Shown here: positions 23,009-33,691 of the stretch, piece after piece | Layout: every line of letters begins with the position of its first letter | How positions within the stretch are numbered: position 1 is the stretch's first letter | Assembly: GCA_013146195.2 (NCBI GenBank) | Contig: CM028382.1 | Coordinates: 8,192,767-8,256,766, forward strand | Source of the DNA: Codonopsis lanceolata | Lineage: Eukaryota > Streptophyta > Magnoliopsida > Asterales > Campanulaceae | DNA length: 64,000 nucleotides | Reading direction: 5' to 3' | Translations under genes and position numbers: made by a program | Notes under the pieces: generated by a model | What the model was told of the DNA's origin: nothing | Database searches by the model: none | Seen by the model: the letters and a program-made list of their open reading frames with translations, nothing else

Positions 23009-25846
23009 TGTGACAGCCCGACCCGGACCCCAATGCGAGATCCCGAGTCGTGCCGTCCAAGTAGGCAATAACACAAGCATGCAAAAGTAGGATTATAAAA
23101 TTCATGTGGCGCAACATCGCATACAACTAACAACTCGGCTACACTTGGCCGGAAAATAACTTAAAATAAACAAGTCATCGGCGACGTTACAGCCGGAACC
23201 CAACAACTACTCCTACGATATTAACACATGCTTATAAAAACCTCAACGGCCACAACATGCCGGAGACAACAACAACAATAATATTTAAAAGAGCTTTAGC
23301 GGAAGAAACTGTAGCGAACCATTAACATATAAACAAGCACGACATATAAGTCGGCATACAAAAGATATTAAGTATCAAGTCATTAAGTTTACTACAACAA
23401 CAAAATCCCAAGACAAGTCTAAGTGACTTGCTTCCCAACGTCCTTGCCAAAATAAAAGTCTAACTTCTAAAAGTCCCAAAAGAGCAACCTTGAGCTCACA
23501 AGCAACCAAACGCGAGTATGGCGAGTCTAGCGTGAACCGTCTCCTCGGCTCGGATCTAAGGAAAACAAAGCAAACAAATAGGGTAAGTCGAAAGACTTAG
23601 TAAGTTACTAAAAATGCATGTTCATGTTATATCATGGCATTGATTACAATTATGGCTCATGTTCTTCATATAGCACTTAGCACATTGTTCACATGAGTGC
23701 GGAAAATAAATCATACAAGTAGGATATGATATAAGCACGGCCGCTTCGTAGCTCCTGCAAAACAGTTTGTTAACCCAATATCGTGACTACGATGCTCGTG
23801 ACTTCGCATCGATATACCGAACTCCGCCGGCTAATAGCGACTGTGGCCGCGTATTGTTACGGCAAAGGGCTACTTCCCCATTGCGGCCTACAATGGAGGG
23901 TGTGTGAGGTCCAGTGCGGCGATCCATAGCGAGCACGAATCTCTCAATTCGTGAAGGCTATGCATCGTCCTACCCTAACATAAAAATCAAACCAAATAGT
24001 GCCAGCTGGACTTAATGCAATGCACAAGTAGATGTTTACTCGTTAAGACCAAATAATGATCGAATTCGACAAGAGCGAACTCGACCGACCAAGTAGGGTA
24101 TTAATCTCTACAATAAATCATGTCAAGGCAATTAATTGCTCATAACCAAATAATCACAACGGGTTCAAATACACATAATTAAACTCAACTTAGACTTGAG
24201 TAAACCCGACCAAACGGTGTCCAAATTTCGTAGGGATTGAAATTAGAGTTTAACATGTTCAAATCTTCCCTAGAGTCGACTCCGTTGAGTCTTTACTAAA
24301 AATTCCAAATTTCGGGTAATTGAAGCTATATGCTTCATAACTCAACCTAGGTCATTACTAAGCTCATCTAGGTCATAAATTCACCAAGGCATAGCAATGT
24401 AATTCATATTCATCATAGAGTCCAATTTTGAGGATAGAACACACAACAACTTCACAACATATCATGTAGGCATAAATTAGGGCATTCTCATATAACATCA
24501 CTTCCATCAATGTATGTAATACATGTTTCTAACATGTTCAAAACCTTGAATAAACAAGATGAAAGAGTATTATAAACTTTACTAAGCATAAAATCCTCCT
24601 ATACATGCTCCTAGCAAGTTCATACTTTCAAAATTCAAGAAGAAGGCATAGGAAGCATATATGTGTCCTCATTGACCTCAATCATCATAAGCTTTGTTTC
24701 CTTAGGGTCAATGGGAACTAAAAAAAAGAAGAGAAGTAACTTACTTGTATTCTACACCCAAGAAAGCAAATGGAAAGATTGATCGGTTGGAAATGATCTA
24801 CTCTTCAAGCTCTACTCTTCTATGGTGGTGGCTTGAGCAATGGAAGAAGGGATGAGGGAAGACCAAGAGAAAAGCTTCAAGAAGCCATGGAAACTCTCAA
24901 GAACTCTCTCTCTCTCACGTTTTTGGAAAAGCCTACAGCAAATGAGGAGTCTCAAGGCTGAATTGTGGTGGTAATGAAGTCAAATGTTGAGTGGGACATG
25001 TGTCAACATGATGTGGTTGATAAATATCTGATTTTGGCTTGTTTAATTGATCACTAAAGCACTCTTAATCCACCCTTAAAACTTGTTAGAGATGTTAGGG
25101 TATAAGTAAGGAGGGTTAGGGAGGTTTAAGTGGGGTTTAGAAAAGGTTTTGGATAGGAGTTTAGGAGCAAAAGTCGTACAACAGCAAAACAGGGGAAAAA
25201 TTCCGTAGGTGGTTCCAGAACTTGAGGCGGGCGCCTCACTCAAGGCCAGGCGGGCGCCTGGACTTCTGTGAGCTATGTTCATTTTGCAATGCTCTCAGCA
25301 TTGCCCCGCGAGCTGGTGATCAGAATTCGATGCGAGCGCATCGTCTAGCCCTTGAACTTGGTCTAAACATGTCCTAAATGGTCCCAAACTCATGGGCAAC
25401 CATTCTAAGGTCTAACCCAACTCAAAACAAGTCGGAAACACACCCGAACAACATCCGGAACAAGGTAGAACAAGGCTCGAATCATGCGACGAATGGTTAA
25501 CGAATCAAACACCAATCAAACACCAATCATACAAGGATAACTTGGACATGGAAAAGGCTTGTTTAAACATGGTTATGACCTGAATACAAGGCCGAGAACT
25601 CAACGAACACTTCGCACGACGAAATACAAGCAATACGAGCAACGAGGGGAATCGCTAAGGCCAAAACAAAGCAATCGAAACGGCGATTCAACAAGCAAGC
25701 ATACATGATTCTAAACATGTTAAAAGCTTCATGAATGACTTATGAATAATTCTAAAACATTTATAAACTAAGTAAACATGCTCACAATCAACAAGAAAAC
25801 ATGAAGGCAAGCACACAATGCACATGCAAGAATCCGGGGTGTTACA
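23009..25846 (-). mobile_element. Solo LTR, Ty3/gypsy chromovirus (Tekay-like), 2.8 kb
   Basis: 2,838 bp. On the minus strand it starts TGTAACACCCCGGATTC and ends GGGTCGGGCTGTCACA. GCTGC is duplicated at 23004-23008 and 25847-25851. The uninterrupted host sequence is visible next door at about 22890 (GGGGCTGCGTACCCCTTAAA). No internal sequence remains. The ends are typical of long Tekay/Del-type LTRs, which is family knowledge and not proven here. Confidence 0.87.
25222..25343. other. Cluster of four perfect short palindromes in the solo LTR
   Basis: TGAGGCGGGCGCCTCA (25223-25238), CCAGGCGGGCGCCTGG (25246-25261), GCAATGCTCTCAGCATTGC (25286-25304) and CGATGCGAGCGCATCG (25328-25343). Each is a perfect 7-8 bp stem around 2-3 nt. 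The first lies inside a further CTTGAG...CTCAAG pair. Confidence 0.85.
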
Positions 25847-25851
25847 GCTGC

Positions 25852-26746
25852 GTACCCTTAAAGGAAAGTTTCCAAACATTAATCAAATGCACTGCTAAAA
25901 AGGAAAATATCTTCCTTTCCTTTACCTTTGTCGTGTTCATGCAACAAATTACTGATGTTGTTGCTTTGCTGCTGCTTGCTGCTTTACGTTGTTATTCGTT
26001 GTACTTTGCTGGGGATTTTTCTTTTCATCACTGTTCCAGCCTTCGCTGGAAAATCTCTTCCCCTGTCTCGCTATGTTTTCGGCTTTAGCTAGAAAAATTT
26101 TCTTGATGCTGCTGCATTTTACTTTACTGTTCTTTCTAACCTTGGTCAGAAACTTCCTTTTTCTTGCTACAGCATTTCTTGGTACCAGCTAAAATCATCT
26201 TTTCTTTGCTGCTGTTTTCTTTTCACTCAATTTTCTAGCTTCAGCCGAAAATTTTTTCTTCTGCCGCCGCATTTTCTCTTGTTGCATGTATTCATAAATT
26301 TTTCCTTTCTTTTCTCGTACATGCATTTTCCCCTCTCCCGATTTTTTTGTTTTTTGTTTGTTTTTTTCCTTCTTTTTTTTTTTTGCATGCCTGCCACTTT
26401 TCTTTATTTGCATGCTTATTACCTCTTCTTTTTTTTTCTTTATTCTACATGCTCATCATTTTTCTTTATTTGCATGCTTATTACCTCTTTTTTTCTCTTT
26501 TTTGGTCCGCCTGGATATACTTCTGATCTGCTAGATTTTGACACTTTTTGACACTTTTGAAGCATTCCTGACTTTATTATTAATGCTTATGCATGTCCTA
26601 TTTATGCCTAAATGATGCATGCAATTTATTTTTACGATGCATGATTAAACTAGTGGTCGCTATTTGACCCTACCATGCATGATTTATACTATAAATGCAA
26701 ATGGGGCTATATGATGCATGCTTATGCTGCAGGGATATAGTGAATG
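25852..26746. other. Low-complexity part of the Tat-like internal region
   Basis: T/C-rich on the plus strand, with repeated TTTGCATGCTTATTACCTC blocks near 26407 and 26470 and scattered GCATGC. ORFs here are composition artefacts. Confidence 0.55.
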
Positions 26747-27300
26747 TGATGTAGAACAAGTAGCCGAGACGTACTTAAGCAAGACATTTGGGAAGAGTTC
26801 GAAGTTCAGGGGGTCCAGTGGTAGTTTCTGAAAGTTGGGTCAGGCAGCTTCTCCGTTAGTTTCCGTTAAGCAATAGTAGAGAACACCTAACGGTCGGCAG
26901 AACTATAACAGAGCATAACTTTCGCGTCCGGATGAACTACGGGACCCACAACATATCAAATCGAAGCTCTCGACGAGATCTACAGAAATTATAAGGTTCA
27001 CCCTGTGTATAGATCGTTTTTAGCCCAAAAAACGCCGTTTAAGTACTGTTACGGGCCTTTGAAGTTTTCGGGCTTTTTCGTCTTTTTTATTTAAGTCTTT
27101 TCCTTTTAGGGTTTGGATTGTTAGGGCATATAAATACCCTATTAAACATTATTACGACAGTTTTGGAATAAAAATTTGAGTTTTCTTGCTTTGTGCTTGA
27201 GCCCTAAGCCGTCATAGGCTTGTTCCAAGGAATTTCTCGTTGAAAGAGTTCCTTTTGATTGTTTCGCTACGTCAGAATACCATGAGAATATTTATTTTCA
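26747..27300 (+). mobile_element. Candidate solo LTR, 554 bp
   Basis: Starts TGATGTAG and ends TATTTTCA, with TGAATG both before (26741-26746) and after (27301-27306). It contains a TATA-like CATATAAATACC near 27128-27139 and a 3' end resembling an LTR. A 6-bp duplication is unusual for this class, and no second copy exists in the window to confirm the ends. Strand is inferred from the TATA position. Confidence 0.45.
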
Positions 27301-28499
27301 TGAATGGTGGCATTTTATTTTCTTTTTAGCGCACCTCTAATGCAGCTTATTGGATGATAAATGCAAATGTTGGATGCATGTACTACTTTATTTGATGTAA
27401 ATGTGATGCCTAAATTTTACAGGATGCTTATTAACATGATGCATGAGTATTATTTATTCTATCGTGCATGCAATAATGCAAAATGCAGTACATATTTTTA
27501 AGATGCAAAATGTATTTTTATAATGCCTAAAATGCAAAAATGTTTATCTATATGCAAAACAATACAAAAAAATTTTTTTTTTGTTTTGTTTTTTTCTTTT
27601 CATTGTTTTTTGAAAAAAAGAACATGTACAATGCAATCTAGTTTTATATGATGCAAAATAAATAAAATAAATAAAAAAACACATGCAGACTCAAAACGCA
27701 CGCAAAGCAAAGCTATACCGCTCTAACGGGTAATGGCACGATGTATTTCTAAAATGGATTTTAAAGGAATATACTTTCGGGTTCGAATAGGCTTCCCTCT
27801 TTCTTTCTTTCTTTCTTTCTTTTTTTTTTTTTTTTTTTTTTGTGATATGCGAGGAAAGGAAAAGGCATAAGGCTATTCTCATAGCCCCTGCATTTTTCTT
27901 CGCAATCAAACAGGGCAGTAGTGAATGGTCAGAACCCAAGTCGTATGGCTATTTCAGGACAATGCCAGTGCGGATAATGAATAGGACGAGGACACTTCTG
28001 GTGCTTCTCATTCTGATGAGACTGAGCCTTTTCTGTGCCTTGCAAGAGAAGTATGTGGGCCGGCCGGGCGGACGTGGCAGACATTGATGGGCTGCTCCGG
28101 GGCTTAAGCTGCAAATGAAGGATAGTTTTGGGGGAAACAAAGGGGGTATAGGCAATAATAGATATGTACAGGCAATTAATGTATAATCTAAATTTCTTTA
28201 ACAATTATTCCCAAGTTGCACCTTAGGACCCGAAAATTTTATATTTTAGTGTTTTGATTGCGAGCTTCCTGTCGTGGTTTTTCTTTTGTCAGTCGAGCCT
28301 CCTTGCACGTCGAAGACTGGAGGTAGGATGCCGAGGTTTCAAAGAGTGCTTTCCCTCTCCTTATTCTCCTGATATATATATTTTTATTTTGCTCTAACTT
28401 TTGCCTAGGCTGCCTTTTTGAGTTTTCAACCTAGCGAGCCCTTATTTCTCCTTTTTTTTTTTTGGCTTTTTTTTATATGCCATAACTTTTGCCTAGGTT
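27301..28499. other. Tat-like internal region without genes
   Basis: Contains a CTTT-repeat and T-tract near 27795-27841 and a duplicated block TTTTGCCTAGG(C/T)TGCC...TTTTCA near 28391 and 28486. ORFs at 27842-28087 and 27929-28204 show no family features. Confidence 0.5.
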
Positions 28500-29128
28500 G
28501 CCCTTTCGGGTTTTCAGTCTAGCGGGCTGGAGATGGAAGCATTTGCCAGATAAGGTGGTTCGAGCAAAATACCTTTGAAGCTCGTTGAGATTGGAGGGCT
28601 GAACAAAGTCTTCTTTTTCCTGGCTTGCGAGGAATATGACACTTCCTGATGGGATCTCTTTGACAATATACGGCACATCGTGGAAGAGAGTGGTAGCAGC
28701 CTTTTGATAAGTAGCCCCAGCATTTTTTTTTAGCCCAGACGGCATAACATGATAGCAGTAGGTTCCCCAAGGGGTGGTGAATGAGGTCCTTTCTTGGTCT
28801 CCTGATGCCTTTGATTTGACTATGGCCCAGCATGCTGTTGATAAAAAAACTTGTTGGGTTTGGGAATGGTCACTACATTGGACAGCCTAATCGGGTATTT
28901 TTCTCTTTTCTTTTTTTTTTACTCTCTTTTCTTTTATTTCCTTCCCTTTTTTTTGTGCTTTTTTTTTGCTTGTAGTGACCATTCTGGCTTGATGAGGTGG
29001 AGCTTTTGCTTGATCTGCTGAGCATCCGGACATGTGGGGATCCGGTGTTTGACTATGGTTGGTTCTACCCCCGACACATCTTCATAGGACCAGGTAAACA
29101 TGTCCACGAATTCTTTGAGGAGATCCAT
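28500..29128 (-). pseudogene. Tat/Ogre pol remnant: reverse transcriptase with internal deletion
   Basis: From 29128 leftwards: LLKEFVDMFTWSYEDVSGVE and HRIPTCPDAQQIKQKLHLI, the linker before reverse transcriptase in Tat/Ogre pol. After a purine-rich junction (28880-28975) the reading resumes in another frame at the RT palm with a TPWGTYCYHVMPSG-type motif and GLKKNAGATYQKAATTLFHD (28740-28680). The finger region, the DD motif, RNase H and integrase are missing or unrecognisable. Several frameshifts. It identifies the lineage of the 12.6-kb element but cannot make an enzyme. Confidence 0.8.
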
Positions 29129-29202
29129 GAGTGTTATCCTTGTAGGTAGTTGCTGATTTTGACTCTTTTGATTTCATTGTCCAACCCCACATTGATAGTG
29201 GA

Positions 29203-30557
29203 TCAGTTTTCAGTTGCTGTTGATGAATGATGTTGTCCTTGGTGTTCGACTGACTTTACAAAGCTCAAGCAAATAATTCTTTTTTTGTTTTTTTTTGTTC
29301 GGGTCCTATTAAATGACTCATTATTATAATGATTTAATGCGTCTTTTAATATAGGTGCAACTAAGAAATAAGCAAAGACATTCAGATTATTATTAAAAGC
29401 AAACCGTACAGGGTTTATTACATTATTGAGGACCTGGGGTTTGAGATCCTCAACTTTAGGGAGCGGATCGGTAGATGACCAATCCGTAAGGCTAGGGAAA
29501 GGAACAGGGATATTATATCCGAAGCGGTCCACCGGATCTGCGGGCGTCAAAAAGCGGGCCGGGCGTAGTATACTGGTTCTACTGAGGCTTATTAGAAATA
29601 AACTCAAACTCAGCATGGAGTTTTTTTTTAAATAAGTGCCTTCATTCATCATACCCAGGAAGCTGTCCCCCAAATTTCCATTAGAAACTTCTCAGTTTAG
29701 AATTTTAAGCATCATGGTTTTCAAATTTTCGATGTCAGCCTCCATTTTGACGGGCGGGAAAGTTGAGTTTTGGTATATGCTGGTAGGATTAGGGAAGGCT
29801 GGGTTGTTTCCCGACTGTGGTGTCTGGTAAGGATTTTGAGCAGGATAAGGATATTGGGTTGGATATAGATATTGGGCTGGATATGGATATTGGGCAGGAT
29901 ATGGATTTTGGGTAGGATATGGATTTTGGGCTGGATGGGGATATTGGGCAGGATAAGGATATTGGATAAGGATTCTGGGTTGGATAGAGATATTGGGCAG
30001 GATATGGATTTTGGGTTGGATAAGGATTCTGGGCTGGATAGGGATATTGGGTTGGATATGGAGGGTGGGATGAAAAAAGGGTTAAAATTTTGGTAATAAT
30101 AGGTATTTGGTGGGTTGGTGTTTGGCTGGGAAATTAGATTTGGAGGAACATGGAAGGTTGATGCTTCTTGGGGGACTGCAGGGGAAGAGATTACCTCACT
30201 TTCTGCTGCCATACTGCTCGCATCTGTATTTTCTGTACTGATTCTGCCCTTATCTGATCTGATACTGATACCCTCTGGTCTGATTTCTACACTAATTTCT
30301 TGTATCAACCGGCCAGTACTATTTTTGTCTTTCCAAATTCGGGTCAGGTTTATGAGGAAAATGGGTTTTGGATGTATCAGAAGGCTGGCTGAAGGCTTTC
30401 TGGGTTTGGAGTACAGCGTGCATTTATTAGTACAGCGTGCCTTTATTAGTATATTAATTATTTTCCATACAAATTGACCGGATAAGCACCTGCTTAATTT
30501 TGACTCGGGACTTTTCACTGGATTCTTTCTCCAGAGTATAGGACCAACGTATTCCAC
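29203..30557 (-). pseudogene. Gag-like region of the Tat-like element, with Pro/Tyr/Gln repeat
   Basis: Two overlapping-region ORFs on the minus strand (29721-30557 and 29203-29673) sit between the leader and pol, where gag belongs. The first has a low-complexity acidic/serine-rich middle (SSMAAESEVISSPAVPQEA) and an NTYYYQNFNPF segment, then meets a minisatellite. In the neighbouring frame the minisatellite reads as PYPTQYPYPAQNPYP-type repeats, so the original frame has shifted. I see no zinc knuckle or protease motif. Assignment to gag is by position and composition only. Confidence 0.5.
29838..30063. repeat. 21-bp minisatellite (about 10-11 units)
   Basis: Units like GGATATTGGGTTGGATATGG run head to tail with steps of 18-24 bp. 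On the minus strand one frame encodes proline/tyrosine/glutamine repeats. Confidence 0.88.
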
Positions 30558-30684
30558 CTGCCTTTCGACTCCCTGAGATCGGACTGATCCCAGGCGAAGG
30601 ACCTATACTCTTTCCGGGATCCACCATTCGAAATGGTCTAGGTCGAGCATTAGAAAATAATAAATCAGCCCCAGTGTATTTTTT

Positions 30685-30775
30685 TCTTGACTTGTGCTTT
30701 TTTTTTTACTTGCGCAGATTTTTTTTTGACTTGCACGCATTTTTTTTGACTTGCGCACATTTTTTTTGACTGAGG
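30685..30775. repeat. T8-GACTTGCGCA tandem repeat in the leader
   Basis: Four to five imperfect copies of TTTTTTTTGACTTGCGCACA-like units. The rest of the leader to 31563 is AT-rich, with an AT microsatellite near 31287-31302 and no gene. Confidence 0.7.
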
Positions 30776-31563
30776 CTGACCCACAATTTAAAATGCAAAA
30801 ACCGGTATGTCTTTGAAGTGTCCTGAGAATCTATATGCAGTCTAACTTTGGCTCATGCAAAGGGTAGGCTGGCCATGGTGTAGGGTAGCAGTTCGGAATA
30901 TATTTATATGCATGTGCGCGTGTGTGCGGTATCTAAAAAGCAAAAAAAAGTTTTTTTTTTAGATATAAAAGCAAAAAATAAAACAGATATGACATGTCTT
31001 GCTGTTATTTATGGATTTTCTCGGCTTTTTAGTTTGAGCGCGAGCAAGCAAGCATACCATCAAGAAATAGAAAGAAAAGTGGGGAATCTATCTATTCTTA
31101 TTAATTACAAATGTGTCATATATCCCCAAAATAAAATGACAGAATAAATGCATATATGTATATTTTGTGGAATGAAAATAAAGCAGAATAATGTGATAAA
31201 TAGGGCCGAAAATGAAGCGATATTAAAAATAAAGCCCCGGCCCTTTTGTTGTGCTGCCCGGAAATTATTGCACATAAAATATTGCATATATATATATATA
31301 TTATTTATTTTTATTTTTTTTGCAATTTTTTTTGAAAAAAATAAAATACGAATATTTTTAAGTATATCCGTAACAGTGTTTGCAATGAAGCTGCTGCAAG
31401 ATGGAGGATCATATCCACAAATATAGACACGGATGTTAAAGGAACGCAATATTCAAGTGTTTAAATTAATATAACAAGCATACTTTAGCCAGAAACAAAA
31501 GAAAAAAAAGTTTCGGTTACTGAGTCTAGCCCTCCATTTTTATTTATTAAAATAAAAACGATC

Positions 31564-31581
31564 TCCCCAGCAGAGTCGCCA
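31564..31581 (-). promoter_or_regulatory. Primer binding site, tRNA-Arg type (Tat/Ogre)
   Basis: On the minus strand TGGCGACTCTGCTGGGGA lies 1 nt after the LTR end. Ogre-group elements are known to use a tRNA-Arg primer with this kind of site. It shows that transcription runs right to left. Confidence 0.82.
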
Positions 31582-31582
31582 C

Positions 31583-33061
31583 TGTGGGTTCCCGGGATGT
31601 GCTCCCGCGCCCCGCGCGCCCTTGGATAGGGGTGCGCGTACGTGCGGATGCGGTGGCATCCACTGCTCTCGTTCCACCCTCCCTTGTTTAGGGGAAGACG
31701 AAATCAAAAATGCGAGAGGAGTGCTATCAGAATAGCGCGTTGGAATGCGCCTCGGTTGCCTTTAGTGGATTTTGATCCAATATGGGAGCTTTGGGTTTTC
31801 TATGTCAAGTTATCCCTTTTTTAGGGGATACCAGGATATAGGAATGCATCACCCTTCTATTCTCATTCTCCCTTTTTTAGGGGAAAACGTGAAAGTACAA
31901 GGAAGGAATGTTGCAGCGCCCCCACTATGGATTTTATGAAAATAGCCTTATGGCCTATCTCGGATCACTATGGGTGCTTTGGGTTTTCTACGTCAAGTTA
32001 TCCCTTTTTTAGGGGATACCAGGACATAGGAATACATCACCTTTCCATTCTCATTCTCCCTTTTTTTAGGGGAGAACGGAAAAGTGCAAGGAAAGATGTT
32101 GCGAGGCCCCACTGGATCCAAAATGTTTTAGAGTCGCCATCTTTATTTTAAGGAATAAATAAAGCAAAACCAAAAAGAAAACCAGAGATAATAAAAGCGA
32201 GTCCGGAGGCTAAGTTACGAGTTGGGAAGGTGCTAGGCACCCAACTCGCCCTTTCGGTCTCAAAACAGTTTTTGGCTAAAGTATGCTTTTTGTTATATTT
32301 ATTTAACAGATAAATAAAGCATTAACTGCCTACAAATACATCCATTTGTCTACATTAGTTACAGACTTGCAACTGTCTCTTTACAAATAATGACGGCTTA
32401 GTTTTTGTGGTTTTGGCTTATTTGGTTGGGCAGAATAACGGCTTATATGAGTTGATTTTCAGCCTATTACTCGGGTAGAGTAACGACTTACTTTATGGTT
32501 TTTGGGCCGGAAATTAGGGTGGATACCTAGCTGGGGACCGGTTGGTTTTGTGTTTGGAGGAGATTTGGCAGAGTTTCGAGGCTTTTTGAGGTGATCGCTC
32601 GCTATCTCACTTCTCTCTCTATTTCTCCAGCGTAACGAGAATGCGGAGAATTTTTATCGATGAAAAGGTGTGCTGAATGAAGAGCTGAGAGCCTGTATTT
32701 ATAGGCTGAACTGAGGACATCGACGGAATTAAATTTCCTTCTTCGCGCATCAGCCGGCTTGTACACTACGCAGGAGAAATTGCATTTTGCGACAAATGAA
32801 GAAGGAAACTGGGCGCAGCGCTTCCCAAATTTGGGCACAACCCACCAAATTGGGCGCCACACCCAAATTCAATGGTGGCCATGCCCAATTTTTCAAAGTT
32901 TCCATTTTGTGCACTTTGGTCCCTGCAGTTTATCCTTTTGCGTATCCTGCTTTGTTCTTTTGCACTTTTGACCCTGTAACTTGAAATTTGTTAATGTTTT
33001 AATAGGTCTTGATATTTTATGTCATGTCACATACCATGGGTACGAAATTGGGGTGTCTACA
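31583..33061 (-). repeat. 5' LTR of the Tat/Ogre-like element
   Basis: 1,479 bp. On the minus strand it starts TGTAGACACCCC and ends CGGGAACCCACA. It carries the hairpin at 32218-32248 and lost about 310 bp relative to the other LTR at the join near 32391-32394, where AAT is shared by both edges. Confidence 0.9.
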
Positions 33062-33691
33062 GTAATACTTCGCAAAAAGAAACTCTCTATATTTTTCTAC
33101 AATTCATGTTGGTAGCCGAGACAAATAAAATTGGTTAAGTACGGGCTCTCGCATCTTATAGTCAACCCTAACCTCCCTGACCTCGCGAATGGCTAAAGTG
33201 GTTCGATCGCGTGTCAAACCTAGTCTCATTTTGACTATCGGTGTGCGTCACAAAATACCAACTATTAAATTGATAGGTCCGAAATATAAAGGTAGCTCTC
33301 GCGGATCATAAATATTTCTAAAATCATTTAATTATTGGCTAGATAATTAAAAGCATTAATTTCACAAAATAATAAACAGCATGAATGTGTACTAAATAAA
33401 GAGATAAATTAAATTAAAACACTACATTGGACATAGAAAAATAATTGCATTTCCATAAATAATTGAAGCACAAACCAATTCAGCATTTACAAAATAAATC
33501 AACCCTAGAAACTGTAACAAATATCTAAAAATATAAATAGAAAGAATTAAACCGAAGAATCGCGAATCTGGGGTTGAAATCATTTGTAGACGCATCCTTG
33601 GCCCTTTATTTGAAGCTTCAAACCTTCAATGGTGATCAAGCATCGGATATTTGGTGAGAAAATTAGTGGAAATTTTGGGCTCATCATCGTC

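Larger units (their letters stand above)
20416..33061 (-). mobile_element. Tat/Ogre-like LTR retrotransposon, 12.6 kb, degenerate
   Basis: Inserted into the solo LTR with GTAAT duplicated at 20411-20415 and 33062-33066. The empty site (CATGGGTAATACTT) is seen reversed in copy 1 near 11236-11252. On the minus strand it runs TGTAGACACC...CCCACA. The primer site next to the right-hand LTR proves that orientation. The internal region of about 9.4 kb includes a solo LTR (23009-25846) and an LTR-like insert (26747-27300), a broken reverse-transcriptase fragment and a proline-rich gag-like region. No integrase or RNase H is recognisable. It is a non-autonomous or decayed element. Confidence 0.88.
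19766..33686 (-). mobile_element. Athila-type solo LTR, copy 2 (interrupted by 20416-33061)
   Basis: On the minus strand it starts TGATGAGCCC (33686) and ends GCGCACATCA (19766), with TCGTC duplicated at 19761-19765 and 33687-33691. Without the nested element the LTR is about 1,270 bp. No primer site or internal region adjoins it, so it is a solo LTR left by recombination between the two LTRs of a full element. It is opposite in orientation to copy 1, so the two are independent insertions and not the two ends of one element. Confidence 0.88.

Noticed and set aside
26195..26551. Lys-rich and Phe-rich ORFs on opposite strands
   Set aside because: Both are products of a T/C-rich low-complexity tract.
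29872..30096. 74-residue plus-strand Gly/Ile/Leu repeat ORF
   Set aside because: Antisense reading of the minisatellite; the minus strand is the element's coding strand.
11882..33686. A single Athila element between two LTRs
   Set aside because: The two LTRs are in opposite orientation and copy 2 has its own TCGTC duplication, so they are separate insertions.
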